Assembly: GCF_021347895.1 (NCBI RefSeq)
Contig: NC_067135.1
Span: 25,183,847-25,247,846, forward strand
Reading direction: 5' to 3'
DNA: 64,000 nucleotides
Source: Acanthochromis polyacanthus
Lineage: Eukaryota > Chordata > Actinopteri > Pomacentridae
Below are positions 43,302 to 55,435 of the stretch, piece after piece. The translations under genes were made by a program, and so were the position numbers. The notes under the pieces are model-generated. The model was not told where the DNA came from, did no database searches, and worked only from the letters and a program-made list of their open reading frames with translations. Position 1 is the first letter of the stretch, and every line of letters begins with the position of its first letter.

Positions 43302-44422
43302 CGTCATCTGATTGAACCACACCCAGCTACCTCTCTGACAGGAGCACCAGCAGCACAGCATTTGGGTTTCTGTTCAGGGTTGTTCATGCATAGTTTTGCT
43401 TGTTTTGAGTTCAAATCAAACTATTTTAGTCACCACAAAGTTACTGTATCTTCTGAACACTGAATACGACAAGCACACCAGGTTTGGTGCCATCAAGACT
43501 GGAAACATGATTCTGTATTCAAATTGTCAGCATTAACATCTGAAACCACCAGAAGGCTTCTGCAACGGTGATATTTGCAATCACACCTATTTATCTTTAA
43601 CCTTTCCTCTTCATTTTTCCTGCTTTCTTTCCATTTGAAAGGATGAAACCAAACTTCTCATCGATCGCTCTCAAGTTATCTTCGGATACTTCAGTATACT
43701 CGCTGTGTAACCCATTTACTTTGACTGAAGTTTAGATTAAATGCAGGATTTCTACTTGTGAACGACCATTTCATCATAGTGTCAGTAAATGCAGAACCTT
43801 TACTGTCTGTCAGCAAAACATCTGACTTTCTGCAGGTGATGTGTAACATATTCTGGATATTTACTGGAAATATTCTCTGTGAATGTGTACAAGTGGCTCC
43901 ACACTTCTAACATTCAAACTGGGAATGCTGTCAAACTAGAAACTGTTTCCTTGAACCATAACATACCAGGACAGGGTAGGACAAACTGAATCTGATGATA
44001 ATCTCACTGACAAACAATGAAACAGATTTTTTATTTGCAGCCACAAGCTTTTTGCTCAAGTCCTAAACTGAAGAACAACAGGAATGGCTCAAACATACAA
44101 TTTAAAGAAGTCACGATATGAAGTGAAAACCACAGATTTAAATCTGTAGACGTTGGGTGAACATGCTGCCAAAGTAGCTGACAGAAGGTTTTATATCACC
44201 TTGAATGTGATGAACACTTCTCTCCAACAGAGTCCAGATCTGATGGTAGATTTCCTGCCTCCTCCCCTTTTACAAATCTGCCAGCTGACAAGCCCAACTC
44301 ATGAAAATCATACACAAAAGGACAACAAAAAAAAATCCTGGGTGTGGCCTCCTGAGTGATGCTTTAAGTTGCTTTGAAGGAAGAAAAATCTCTGCAGACG
44401 TTTGCAGTTGCTGGGAGGTGAA
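43302..44422. other. Non-coding DNA upstream of TRIM gene 2
   Basis: No gene is seen and no convincing TATA box was found. Confidence 0.4.
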
Positions 44423-46099
44423 ATGGCGCAGAGAGGAAATCAGCTGAATTCAGAGAAACTTTCTTGTTCCATCTGTCTGGATCTATTGAAGGATCCAGTG
44501 ACTATTTCCTGTGGACACAGCTACTGCATGGACTGCATTAATACACACTGGGATGGAGAGGACAGGAAGAGAATCTACAGCTGCCCTCAGTGCAGGAAGA
44601 TTTTCACGCCGAGGCCTGAACTGGAGAAAAACTTTATGTTGGCAGAATTAGTGGAGGAGCAGAAGAAGACTGGAGTCCAAGCTGCTGCTGCTGATCTCTG
44701 CAATGCTGGACCTGAAGATGTGGCCTGTGATGTCTGTACTGGGAGGAAGATGAAGGCTGTCAAGTCCTGTTTGCGCTGCATGATCTCCTACTGTGAGCAA
44801 CACCTCCAACCTCACTATGATTCACCTCCATTAAAGAAACACCAGCTGGTGGAGCCCTCCAAGAACCTCCAGGAGAACATCTGCTCTCGTCATGATGAGG
44901 TGATGAAGCTGTTCTGTCGCACTGACCAACAGTTGGTGTGTTATTTCTGCACAATGGATGAACATAAAGGACATGAAACAGTCCCAGCAGCAGCAGAAAG
45001 AACAGAGAAGCAGAAGGAGCTGGAGGTGAGTCGACTGAACATCCAGCAGAGGATCCAGGACAAAGAGAAAGACGTGGAGCTGCTTCAACAGGAGGTGAAG
45101 GCCATCAATGTCTCTGCTGATAAAACAGTGGAGGACAGTGAGGAGATGTTCACCCAGATGATCCATCTCATTAAGAAAAGAAGCTTTGATGTGAAGCAGC
45201 AGATCAGATCCCAGGAGGAGACTGAAGAGAGTCGAGTCAAAGAGCTAAAGGAGAAGCTGGAGCAGGAGATCAGGGATCTGAAGAAGAAAGACGCTGAGCT
45301 GAAGCAGCTGTCAGATACACCAGATCACACCCAGTTTCTCCACAACTACCCCTCAGTGTCAACATTCAGTGCGTCCACAAACTCATCCAGCATCAACATC
45401 CATCCTCTGAAGCACTTTGAGGACGTGACAGCAGCTGTGAAAGAGCTCAGAGATCTACTGCAGGACATTCTGAGGGACACCTGGACGAACATCTCAATGA
45501 CAGTCACTGAAGAGGATGCTTTACTATCAGGACCAGAACCAACGACCAGAGAGGAATTCCTGCAATATTCACGAGAAATCACTCTGGATCCAAACACAGC
45601 AAACAAATATCTGTTGCTATCTGAGGGGAACAGAAAAGTGACATTAATGAATCAACAGCAATCCTATTCTGATCATCCAGAAAGATTTAATACATATTTT
45701 CAGGTCCTGAGTAAAGAGAGTCTGACTGGACGTTGTTACTGGGAGGTGGAGTGGAGAGGAGGAGGAGGAGTTAAGGTAGCAGCCGCATACAAGAATGTCC
45801 CTGAACAAGGGACATCAAATAATTATGTATTTGGATTCAATGACAAATCTTGGGCTTTACGTTGTTACACAGACAGATATACGTTTTTGTACAACAAAGT
45901 CCAAACTCTCCTCTCAGGTCCTCGGTCCTCCAGAATCGGCATCTATCTGGATCACAGTGCAGGTATTCTGTCTTTCTACAGCGTCTCTAGAACCATGACT
46001 CTCCTCCACAGAGTCCAGACCACATTCACTGAGCCTCTACATGCTGGACTTCTGCTTTGTAATGCTGGAGTCACTGCTGAGTTCATTGAACTCAAATAG
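44423..46099 (+). CDS. TRIM family E3 ubiquitin ligase-like protein, TRIM16-like group, copy 2
   Basis: A single exon of 558 residues from the ATG at 44423 (gtgaaATGG); an upstream in-frame TTG at 44402 is not a likely start. The RING has the same eight ligands as TRIM gene 1 (C15, C18, C30, H32, C35, C38, C54, C57). B-box-type regions lie at about 97-130 and 155-192, a coiled coil at about 195-305, and PRY-SPRY at about 385-558 (RCYWEVEWRG, GIYLDHSAGILSFYSV). The C-terminus AEFIELK is complete, unlike gene 1. The expected role is ubiquitin transfer with target choice by SPRY, probably in immune signalling. Strong identity to gene 1 in the RING, B-boxes and coiled coil, with divergence in SPRY, fits the pattern of fish TRIM expansions. 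Confidence 0.9.
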   Translation: MAQRGNQLNSEKLSCSICLDLLKDPVTISCGHSYCMDCINTHWDGEDRKRIYSCPQCRKIFTPRPELEKNFMLAELVEEQKKTGVQAAAADLCNAGPEDVACDVCTGRKMKAVKSCLRCMISYCEQHLQPHYDSPPLKKHQLVEPSKNLQENICSRHDEVMKLFCRTDQQLVCYFCTMDEHKGHETVPAAAERTEKQKELEVSRLNIQQRIQDKEKDVELLQQEVKAINVSADKTVEDSEEMFTQMIHLIKKRSFDVKQQIRSQEETEESRVKELKEKLEQEIRDLKKKDAELKQLSDTPDHTQFLHNYPSVSTFSASTNSSSINIHPLKHFEDVTAAVKELRDLLQDILRDTWTNISMTVTEEDALLSGPEPTTREEFLQYSREITLDPNTANKYLLLSEGNRKVTLMNQQQSYSDHPERFNTYFQVLSKESLTGRCYWEVEWRGGGGVKVAAAYKNVPEQGTSNNYVFGFNDKSWALRCYTDRYTFLYNKVQTLLSGPRSSRIGIYLDHSAGILSFYSVSRTMTLLHRVQTTFTEPLHAGLLLCNAGVTAEFIELK

Positions 46100-46987
46100 A
46101 GTTTTTCAGTGTCTGACAGTCGGCTTCTGTTCAGCCCTGATTTCGGTGCATCATGTATATTTTACTTCTGTAGTTTTCTGAAGTAGCTTTGAAATTTTGG
46201 CAGATGATAAATTCATGACATTAGTGACAGAAGAAATTCTTCCTTTGTGACTTTTAAAGTGGTGAAAACTACAGAAGATGTGTTAAGTAGCAAAACTTGA
46301 GTTAGTATAACAGAAATGTGTCTTCCTCTGGTGTCTGAAAATAATACTACAGTGATTAAATGTGTAACTACATTTACATTTATAACTGTAGTCTATCGTT
46401 GCTGTAAACATTTTCCTGATGACTGTCAAGCAGAAAAACATGAGGAAACTGAGTGATTTGTAAATGTTTAAATCATTTTTAAAGCTGTTTACAGCTTCTG
46501 AAACATGAACATATGCTGGTTTTCTGCTTAAAACGTGACATTAAACTGAATTTTAGTTTTTGATTTGAACTGTCGCACAAAAAAAATCTGAATTCTTGAA
46601 CTTTTCTAGATCAAAATGGTGTTTTTTATTGTTGCTGTGCAGTCAAACTGTGAGAATGATTGAAAAGTGTTGGTTTTTGTTTGGATTTAAGAGTGGAATG
46701 TTTGGTTCTACATGAAAATATCTGTCACAAAGAGATTTCTGTTTCTCTCTCAAACACTACGGTCACAGTCATTAAACTGGTTTAAAACCAGTCCAACAGG
46801 TTAAAGACATCATTCATGACTGTTTCCTCTTTTGACCATCTGTCACCAGGTTAGACAAGATCAAACCTGCAAACAAAGATCAGAAACTGAGTGAAACATC
46901 CAACCATGACGGTTTATTCAGGAATCAAAGCAACATGGACACAGAGAGATTTCCTGTCAGTAAACATTAAACACTAATGCCTCTAAA
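46100..46987. other. TRIM gene 2 3' UTR and flank
   Basis: No further gene is seen. Confidence 0.4.
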
Positions 46988-47270
46988 CCAGGGTCCCCAA
47001 ACGTTTTCCTGTGAGGGCCACATAACTTTTCCCTCCTCTGGTGGGGGGCCGGGGTCAGTTTGTAACAGAAAAAGTGTGACGATTGCAGGGGTGCCTAAAT
47101 GTAAACATTGTTCTCCAGAAAGCCACACATAACCAAATATTAATAACCCTTTCTGGGATGTTCAAAAAAAAATCTGGAAATAAATAATAACACTATTTAT
47201 GAAATAAATAAGAACCAAATAACCCTCTCTGGGTTCTTCACAGAAAAAAAGTCTGTATGTTCTAATGTCC
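46988..47270. mobile_element. hAT (Charlie-like) non-autonomous fragment
   Basis: It begins cagggtccccaaacg, followed by gagggccacataacttttccc and ggggggccggggtcag, the look of a hAT terminal region. The right end and target duplication are not clear. 47271-48018 shows no gene. Confidence 0.5.
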
Positions 47271-48018
47271 TCTCTTTGTACTCCAGCGCTGAAGCAGCAG
47301 CATCAATGCAAAGAAACCAAAACATGTCCTTTAAAGAGTCCAGTCTGGTCACACATTATCACACACACATCAAAATATAACCTAAATGAACCTAAATTAT
47401 TTGACATGATGATGATGATGACATGATGAGAAATAGCTGTTAAAAAATTCAGAGTTTTATCTTTAATAATTCCTGAAAAATTGTTGTTCAAACAGCCTCA
47501 AATTTCAATGTGTGGAACGCAACAAATGCTGAAAAGTGTTTGATATATTGAGTTGAAATTTCACAAGTGTCTTTATAAATATCCATAATTTATGTAATGA
47601 AAAACTGAAAAAAGATGGTTGAGTGGATGTTGTTCCTCATGATTTGAAATTCTACTTCTGTGCTCAGTACAAAGTGAAACAACAATGCCACTAGAATCAG
47701 TTACAGTCTGACCACTGAAAGCTGCGGCTGAGCAATAAATCATGTAGTTTTGTTGCATCTGCTTGTATTTCCTCATAATAAATCTGTACAGTAACCAGAG
47801 AGAAGTAAATAGTTCTCTCTGACACGCGAACCAAAGTCCAGAAAAAGCCACAAAGAAGTTGATCTAAAACATTTTCAGTCCATTTTTTTCTCAGACAGAT
47901 AAAAATTCTTCTTTAAATGTTTAATTTGTTCATGAGAAATGTGCTTTTGTTTCACATCAGCTGAACTGTGGGAACATTCATCTGATCGAGCTGTGAGGTT
48001 CAGAGCTGCTTTTTTCTG

Positions 48019-48050
48019 CCCGGAAACTGGTGACGCTGCTCTGTGATTGG
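48019..48050 (+). promoter_or_regulatory. MHC class II X and Y boxes
   Basis: cccggaaactggtg (X1-like) runs into tgacgctg (X2-like, CRE-type), and after the usual gap comes ctgtgattgg (Y box, reversed CCAAT). This module lies 78-109 bases before the first ATG of the alpha gene. In vertebrates it binds RFX, CREB and NF-Y and recruits CIITA. Confidence 0.75.
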
Positions 48051-48127
48051 TGCACTTTGTGTCACTTTGTGTCCGACTACCTCATGTCCAAAGTTCAACA
48101 GCCAAACTGTTATTGCTGCTGCTGCTG

Positions 48128-50110
48128 ATGATGATGATGGTCATGAAGATGTCAGAGCTGCTCCTCGTCCTCTGCTGCATCCTCTGGGTCTCTGCTGATG
48201 GTGAGTTTTTACTTTAAACTGTCAGTCGATGGAACCTTCTGTTGGTTCATCTGAAACCCAACAGGTCAGCAGGTTAAGGCTGACTTTGATTCTGTTTTCC
48301 CTTCAGGACTACATGAAGATCTTGCGGTCGGTGGCTGTTCAGACTCTGATGGAGAGATGTTGTACACACTGGACCGTGAAGAGGTTTGGTACGCCGACTT
48401 CGTCAGCCAGAAAGGAGTCATGCCACTGCCAGACTTCATAGATCCACTTAGTTTCCCAGGAGCTTATGAAGCAGCTGTGGCTGATCAGCAAGTCTGCAAA
48501 CAGAACCTGAATGTGTGTCGAAAGGCAATGAAAGATCTCCCATTGGAACACGGTAAAGAGAAATATCATTTCAATCTCTTCTTGAAATTCCTGATGTAAC
48601 TGAGCTGATTTTACAGTCACCATAAAGTGTCAACGGTAAAAACAGCTTCATCAGCAAATGGACAAACATCCACTGGCTTTTATTCATTTTAAGCATAAAC
48701 ATTATGTGTTAGTACAGGTGACTATTGGTGAAAGAACCTGTTCTGTATTTTGTATTTGCACAAATACACTTTCCAACAGCCATTCAGATGTTTTTGTCTT
48801 TAATGTTGCTGATATTCAACTTTGCAGTAGTGATACACAATTTTTATACGGAGAGCACTGAAAAGTAAAGAGTTTGCTGCAACATGTACATTTTTATACC
48901 AACTGCTGCAGCTGTGATGATTGATAGGAACTGTGCTTCTGTTCAGATCCTCCCTCCGACCCGATCATCTACATCAGAGACACCTTGGAGCTCGGCAAGA
49001 AGAACACGCTCATCTGTCACGTGACTGGTTTCTATCCGGCTCCTGTCGGAGTCTTCTGGACCAAGAACGGAGAGAACGTGACCGATGGAACCAGCATCAA
49101 TATTCCCTTCCCCAACAAAGATGGTTCCTTCACCCAGATCTCCAGACTGGAGTTCATCCCACAGCTGGGAGACATCTACGTGTGTTCAGTGGAACATGTG
49201 GCCCTGAGCCAACCACTGACTGCAATGTGGGGTGAGTAGTTTACTGAAACAGAGACCTGACCTCAACATAGCCGCTCACAGACAACTGACCCCAGATGTG
49301 TAGGTTCATGTATTCAGATGTGCAACTTTATGGGTCCCAAAGTGCAAGTTTATGTCTACAGATGTGCTGTTGATGTATCCAGATGTGCAGGGTCTCATCT
49401 CTGGGTGTACACGGTCAGGTTTAAAGATGTGTATGTTTCAGTATGTTCAGGTTCATGTGTCTGGATAGGTAGGTCCTCAGATTCATATTACTGGATGTGC
49501 AAGTTTATGTCCCCAAATGTTCATGTTTATGTGTCCCAAAGTGCAGGTTTATGTCTTAGATGTGCTGGTTGATGTGTCCAGATGTGCAGGGTCTTGTCTC
49601 TAGATGCAGGAGTTCAGGAGTAAAGATGTGGATGTTCCCATATGTTCAGTTTGATGTGTCTGGATATGCAGGTCCCCAGATGTGCAGATTCATGTGACTG
49701 GATGTGCAGGTTTATGTGTCCAGATTGTCAGGTTTACGCATCCAGATGTGCAGGTTGATGTCTCAGATGTGCTGGGTCCCATCTCTAAGTGTACAGATCC
49801 TTGCATAATAATGTGCAGGTCCCCAAGTATGCAGATTTATGTCTCCATTTGTGCAGGCTGATATCTCCAGATGTGAAGGGTCACGTGTCCATGTGTACAG
49901 GTTTCAATGTAAAGATGTACATGTTCCCATATGTGCACGTGGCTGCGTCCAGATGTGCAGGTCAATGTCTCTGTGTTCCTATGTCCAGATGTCCAGACGA
50001 CTCCGCCCAGTGTTGGACCTGCAGTGTTCTGTGGAATTGGTCTGACTGTCGGCCTGCTCGGTGTGGCAGCTGGACTCTTCTTCTTCATCAAAGGAATCAA
50101 ACGCAGCTGA
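48128..50110 (+). CDS. MHC class II alpha chain
   Basis: Inferred exons: 48128-48200 (signal peptide), 48307-48552 (alpha-1), 48947-49231 (alpha-2 Ig domain), 49989-50110 (connecting peptide, membrane, tail). All borders are AG/GT and in phase 1, giving 241 residues, the normal length. Alpha-1 has GGCSDSDGE and ADQQVCKQNLNVCRKA, typical of fish alpha chains. Alpha-2 has LICHVTGFYP, VFWTKNG and YVCSVEH (the C1-set Cys pair and Trp) and an NVT glycosylation site. The membrane segment GIGLTVGLLGVAAGLFFF holds the repeated glycines that pack against the beta helix. Four ATGs in a row open the frame (48128-48139), so the exact start is uncertain. It presents peptides from the endocytic pathway together with a beta chain, probably the minus-strand gene at 56339-58993. 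Confidence 0.92.
49250..49975 (+). repeat. Minisatellite filling alpha-gene intron 3
   Basis: Imperfect units of roughly 20-30 bases around tgtgtccagatgtgcaggtt fill most of the 757-base intron and run up to the exon 4 acceptor (tatgtccag). The same repeat, reversed, fills the intron of the broken alpha gene at 60066-63905. Confidence 0.85.
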
Positions 50111-51248
50111 TTGATCGAGGCGGATGATGACATCATTGTTTGGTGTAGATTTATCTAGAGATAATCCAGATGTTTCCCTTTTTATTGTCAATGAATGTAC
50201 TCGTGCTTCATCCACATGAATCAAACTTCTTCACTGTTCTTTCAGTGTTTAGTTTGAACAACTGGTTCCACATGTTTTCACCTGAAGATCCACTCTGACT
50301 GTTCTCTGCTGTTCAGCTGCTGCAACAACAACCTGAAAAGTGTCTGCTCCGTCAAATCATCAGATCTGTTTCAGTTCAGTTCCAATGCTCAGTGTTTCTC
50401 CTTTCTGACGGGTGTGTTCAGTTTCTGTTCAATCTGAAAAGTTTCTGTTCCGTGTGACCCACAAAACCTCCGTTCTGTTGCTTTGACTCAGACTCCTTGT
50501 CAGACTTCAGTGAAAATGAGCATCTGTGATACAACCAGCTGCTGCTGTGAATTTAAATAGTCTTTTTATAACCAGCTTCAAGTCACTGTGAAACCAGAAA
50601 TGCATTAATGACAAAAACAGTATTTATTTCAATCATAGCAGCTTCAATAGAAATCAGCTGGACTTCTCTGTAAGTCCAGCTGATTTCTATTGCGACTCCT
50701 GTGATGACCATGACCTGGATGACTGAGAAACTGCACTGATGGTGTTTACTTCAGTTTCTGAGTGTGATTTATTGTAGCTACTTTCAAATACAAATCATAT
50801 CTAAGCAGTATTAAACTAAATGTAAACAGCCATTAACTACAGGTCACTTCAAAACCATGATAAACGATTACATTCTTGAATGTAACTGTACTGTAACTTA
50901 ACTGTGTTCAGTGTTTGTCTGCTCTAATTGTTCCCTCAGCACTATTGGAAGTCAGGGCTTAATGGTTTTTGCTGATTGAAATAAAAGTTAAAAGACTGAA
51001 AAATGGAACGTCAGAGATAAAGTTTGAGTCTAAAGTCAAAGAAAGCTGTACTAGTCTGGGTCTTCTGCCTTCTGAGAGCTACTAAATGTTAAATGGTTTC
51101 TTCTCACTTCGTTCTTACTTTTTTGTAAAAGAAAACTGATCCACAAAATTCAGCACAGAGCAGCAACTCCTCAGGAACAATTCTTCTAGCAGAAGGGATC
51201 AGTTTATCTCCTGAGTGAAGATTGTCCATCAGGGGAAAGCTTTTTCAG
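50111..51248 (+). other. Alpha-gene 3' UTR and flank
   Basis: 50170-50520 matches the minus-strand relic at 59640-59960. It contains a hairpin (50645-50692). No gene is seen. Confidence 0.6.
50645..50692. repeat. Perfect 21-bp hairpin
   Basis: Arms 50645-50665 and 50672-50692 are exact reverse complements, with loop ctctgt. It lies 535 bases after the alpha stop codon, possibly inside the 3' UTR. Confidence 0.95.
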
Positions 51249-51650
51249 ATCCATCCATGCTTAAGTCAGATGAAGAAAAGATCGCCATGGGAGCCTCAGC
51301 ACTGATTCTGAGCCTGATCTTTGGTTTGACTGGATTCTTCTACTACAGGAGCAGGACCCGGGGTCAGACAAGTTTACGCTAGTCTAACATCTGTTCACAC
51401 CAGTTCAAGACCAGTTTACACCAGCTTGCATCAGTTTAACACCAGTTACTGACAGTTCAATGTAGTTTATACCAGTTTTCGCAAGTCTTTTATCAGTTTA
51501 CAGTGGTCTAAGTCCAGCTCATGCCAGTTTGCAGCAGTTTATACCAGCACCCACAATGTATACCTGTCTGACCTGTCTGTCTCTCTGTCTGTGCTCAGAT
51601 CAATTCTTGCTTGAGTCAGAGAAAAACAAGATCTCCGGTCTACTCCAGAC
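51249..51650 (+). pseudogene. MHC class II beta relic: transmembrane exons only
   Basis: 51249-51362 is a complete 114-base exon with acceptor tttttcag and donor GTCAGA. It encodes DPSMLKSDEEKIAMGASAL and an FGLTGFFYYRSRTR end, matching exon 5 of the minus-strand beta gene. 51599-51640 matches the start of that gene's second membrane exon (LLESEKNK) and then breaks off. No leader, beta-1 or beta-2 exon is found on this strand. Between and after the two lie accagtttacaccagt-type repeats (to about 51890), the mirror of the beta-gene intron repeat. 51891-52072 is plain. Confidence 0.8.
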
Positions 51651-52072
51651 AAATGGAAGTTCATACCAGTACACACAGTCAAAACCAGTTCACACCACTA
51701 CCAGTCCAACACCAATATTTACCATTTTACACCAGTCTAACGTCATTCTTTTTGCAAATTCCTGCTTAAAAGCAAATTATGTAGACCATGATTCAACACT
51801 GACACACTTCCAAATGGTTGAATACTTTTTATAGTCAGTTTCATACCAGTCAAACATCAGTCAAACACTAGTCTAAAACCAATCAAAAAAATTCTTAAAA
51901 CATCAAACTTAAGCCTTAAAATATTATTAGAACTTAAATGTAATATTAACATTATGTTGATGGAACATTCCCTGCCAGCTGGGGTGAAAGAAAATCAAAA
52001 AACAGCTGAATCTGTGCAGATTCTCAGTCATTCGGGTTGTGGTAAAACTCAGAGTTTCAGTAAGAAGCTTCA

Positions 52073-52705
52073 GGCCCCATCCACACGAAGACAAACCGAG
52101 GTCTGAATGCAGAAGTTTCTTGCCGAATCTGCGTACCATCCACATGAAGACGGCGTTTTGGGGGTCTGTAAATGATCATTTTTGAAACCAGGTTCCAGAG
52201 TGGAAAGATTTTGAAACACCTTATACACAGCTCCGTGTTTACTGGCTCTCCGCTACTTTTCAGATACACTTGCGTTTCGTATCTTCATTGACATGCATGC
52301 GCCACACGCGGCAACGACAACAACAATGGCGGCGTACAGTGTAGCAAATTTGCTGACGAAGCTAGTGACCCTACTATTCCTGTTGCAGCAAAATCTCCTT
52401 CTTCTCAATCACTACTGAGTTGAACAAACTATTATCGAGGACACATTATGGCCCACTCATTCTTCCCGGCTTGGTCTCTGTTTACAACTTTTGCCGCAAG
52501 TGCGCATGCCCCCTATTTTTTCTTCTGTTTGCGCGTGTTTCCGTCATATCGTTACAGCGCCCCTAGAGGTCTGGCATGCGTTTTACAGCATTTCCATGCG
52601 TATCAAGTGCATTCATGTAGACGTACACATTTTCTGAGACGCCTTCGTCTTTATGGCGATCGTTTTTGAAATTGTTAAGCGTTTTGTCTTCGTGTGGACG
52701 GGGCC
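52073..52705. mobile_element. TIR DNA transposon (non-autonomous)
   Basis: ggccccatccacacgaagac at the left and its near-exact inverse (gtcttcgtgtggacggggcc) at the right enclose 633 bases. An internal short frame at about 52326 begins MAAYSVANLLTKLVTLLF. No target duplication was recognised, so the superfamily is open. Confidence 0.7.
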
Positions 52706-53947
52706 ATAGTCTCGCTACTTTCTCTTTTACATGTGACGACCCTCCATCTCAACACCAGGTGTGCTTGATCAGGAGCTGAGGGTCGCCACCGGACTGAACC
52801 ACACTTGCAATCAGGGCTCAGCTGTATTTAACCGCCTTCCTCTCTAGTTGAGACTGGGCCTCGCTGACAGGAGCGGGTTTTGTGGAGCTCCAGACCCACA
52901 TGTGGGTTTTTGTCCCTGTAGGGTTTGACAATCGCGTGGAACTCTTTTTGATTGGCAAAAAAAAGCCGTACAGTGGTTGTCTCCGCGTCTTTGTTGCAAT
53001 TAGAGAGCCGAGTTGTAACATGCTCCATAATTCACTCTGTGTTTTTCATGTGTGTTGACGTCTTAAGTTTTCTTCCAGACTGAAAAAAACAGAACAATTT
53101 TTTTTAAAAAAAAAAAACTGTAAATAACTAAACATATACAAAGTTTTCATGAAAGACATTCATGGCCAAACTGTTTTAGATTATTTTTTAAAATAAAGTT
53201 GTACATTCAGAGTCCTTCCTTCTCATGTAAATAAGCAGATGTTATAAGTTCTGTATTTACATTTAGCTGTCCTTCAGGCGAATGTATTGGCTCAGTGATT
53301 TTTTTTCATGAGGAGAAATCCAGCTGTGATTAGAATGAAATAAAATCAGCTGCTGCCGTTCAGACTCTTGTCTTTGTGCAAGTGCAGAGTTCAGCCTGTA
53401 GATGGCAGCGTGCCTCCTGAAATGATTCGCTATGTTTTCACATCGTCAAACACTCGGTTGGTAAAACATGACCTTAGGAGTTTTACTCTCGTGGAATAAT
53501 ACTCCACCCACTACTAACTGTTATTCATTTATTAAGAATTCAGTGTGGCGCTTCAAATAAGAAATTAAATTCAAGTAAAATATACTTCAAATATTTTTTC
53601 CCGTCAAAGCTGATGTCCAAAGTGGTTCTGATTTGATCATTTTGTACAACAAAAGTGTATCAACTACAAACATTTACGAGTTAAATCCAGACCTTCAAAC
53701 CGTTCTCTGAGATTATTGATCACTTATTAGAAAAATCAGATGATGCTTGTCTAAATATTCCATGTCCCTGCCACACATCACACTCTTTATATTTACAGTA
53801 GTAAAGCATCACAGCACTTTTCTTTACTCAGGAATTCATCACCTCCTGAAGCTCTGAGTCGACTCCTGCATCATCAAGAATATCAGCCTGAGAACAGAAA
53901 AAACACTCGATGACCAGACCCGTCTGGTTCCTACAGTTTATTGATGA
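52706..53947. other. Non-coding DNA
   Basis: No gene is recognised. 52730-53040 is GC-richer than its surroundings and may be an old repeat. Confidence 0.4.
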
Positions 53948-53955
53948 CATCCCTA

Positions 53956-54900
53956 CAGGGCCGTAGCCAGGATTTTGGAATAGGTGAGGTCCATGATGAG
54001 CGCGCAAAGCGCGTGCCGAAAATTTTTCAATGTTTTTTAAAAATATTTATTTTTATATACAAGTCACACAAGATGTTTGTTGTTTAAATATCTTTTAATG
54101 ATGTGAAATCAGCATTTTCCAAACAAAAATGTATATTTTTTCAAAAAAACAAATCAACTTTTTTAATCAAAGGCTAGCTGAATCCTCCTGTGACCAGAGG
54201 CATCCCACCGTTGAAGGATATTCTCCCGGTTCACCTCCACTTTCTGATGCACATGCATCATCGCCAGGCCTGTCAGTCTGTCGTTGGACATGGTAGATCT
54301 AAGCCATGTCTTAAGTCTTCGCATGGCTGAGAATGACCTCTCACAGACACAAGTCGTCACTGGCAAGGTTAGAAATATCTTCAACATACATTGTATGTTG
54401 TCTGATGAGCCAGGCGCTCATCAAAAAAAAAAAAAAAAAAAAAGCGCCGGACGCGCTCTCCGCTGTGGATAAAAGTAATTAAACTCTTTGATCAGATGAT
54501 CTGACAGGCCGAACTAGTGCCGAATTATCTAAAAAAATATATTGTGGTCACCTTGGTGTAGATGGGCGGGGATGTGGTCTACAAAGTGCTAATAATAAAA
54601 ACATTAGTCTTTGAACGGGGTTTGGCCCGCTGCCAAGCGCGTCACAGGGCGCATTTGCGGGTACGTGCATCAGCTGATCAAACAGCTTTTCACCGCAACA
54701 CGCACACAGGCACAAACAGAACACAAAGCCCATGGATGTTTACCACAATTTACAATTTACAAGCACGTTTCACAGAGAGGTTTCAAGTTTTTATGAGTTT
54801 ATGTTTTATTCAGTTGGGCATATTTGGCGAAAAAAAAAAAAACTCGGAAAAAATAGGTGAGGTCCGGACCTCGCTGACCTCATACCTGGCTACGGCCATG
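53956..54900. mobile_element. Internally deleted hAT transposon
   Basis: The ends are cagggccgtagccagg and the inverse cctggctacggccatg, flanked by the exact 8-bp repeat catcccta (53948-53955 and 54901-54908). An 8-bp duplication and a surviving hAT C-terminal domain on the minus strand fix the superfamily. Confidence 0.9.
54163..54387 (-). pseudogene. hAT transposase C-terminal dimerisation fragment
   Basis: 74 residues with LPVTTCVCERSFSAMRRLKT and RLTGLAMMHVH, the hAT dimerisation motif. The catalytic core is absent. Confidence 0.85.
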
Positions 54901-54939
54901 CATCCCTACTGTGTAAACTGGAATAAAATGGCTAAAGTG

Positions 54940-55435
54940 GAGTAAACTATTTTTAAAACTGCTATAAACTGGGCAATGCTGGTGTAAAATATTCTGTACA
55001 CAGGTTTAAATCAGTGTAAATTAATATAAATTGGTTATGAAAAGTGTAAGCTGGTCTGTAAACTGTTTAAACTGGTGTAAGCTAATTTACCTGGTGTAAA
55101 CCACTCTGTCCACTTCTTCACACCAGTGTAAACTGATATAAACTGGTTTAATCAGGTGTAAACTAGTATGTTTAAAACTGGTGTGAAGTGCTGCAAACTA
55201 GTTTTATCTGGTGTAAACTGGCCTGTGAACTGTACTAAACTGGTGCAATCTGGAATAAACTAGTTTAACTGATATGAAATAGTCTTTTAACCATTATAAA
55301 CTGGTGTAAACTGGTATGAAATGGTTTAAATTGATGTCAACTAGTCTTTAAAATGCTATAAAGTGGTGTAAATGGCCATAAACAGTTTTGAACTGTTTTA
55401 AATCGGTGTAAAATGGTATAAACTGGTAATGGGCA
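54940..55435. repeat. Degenerate (aaactggtgt)n minisatellite
   Basis: Words such as actggtgtaaactggt recur at short, uneven spacing. The same repeat fills the beta-gene introns at about 56440-57130. Confidence 0.8.

Noticed and set aside
49318..50136. Several open frames on both strands in the alpha-gene intron
   Set aside because: They follow the short tandem repeat and overlap known exons out of frame; no conserved domain.
54421..54443. Poly(A) run as a retrocopy tail
   Set aside because: It lies inside the hAT element whose own 8-bp duplication explains the insertion; no retrocopied gene precedes it.
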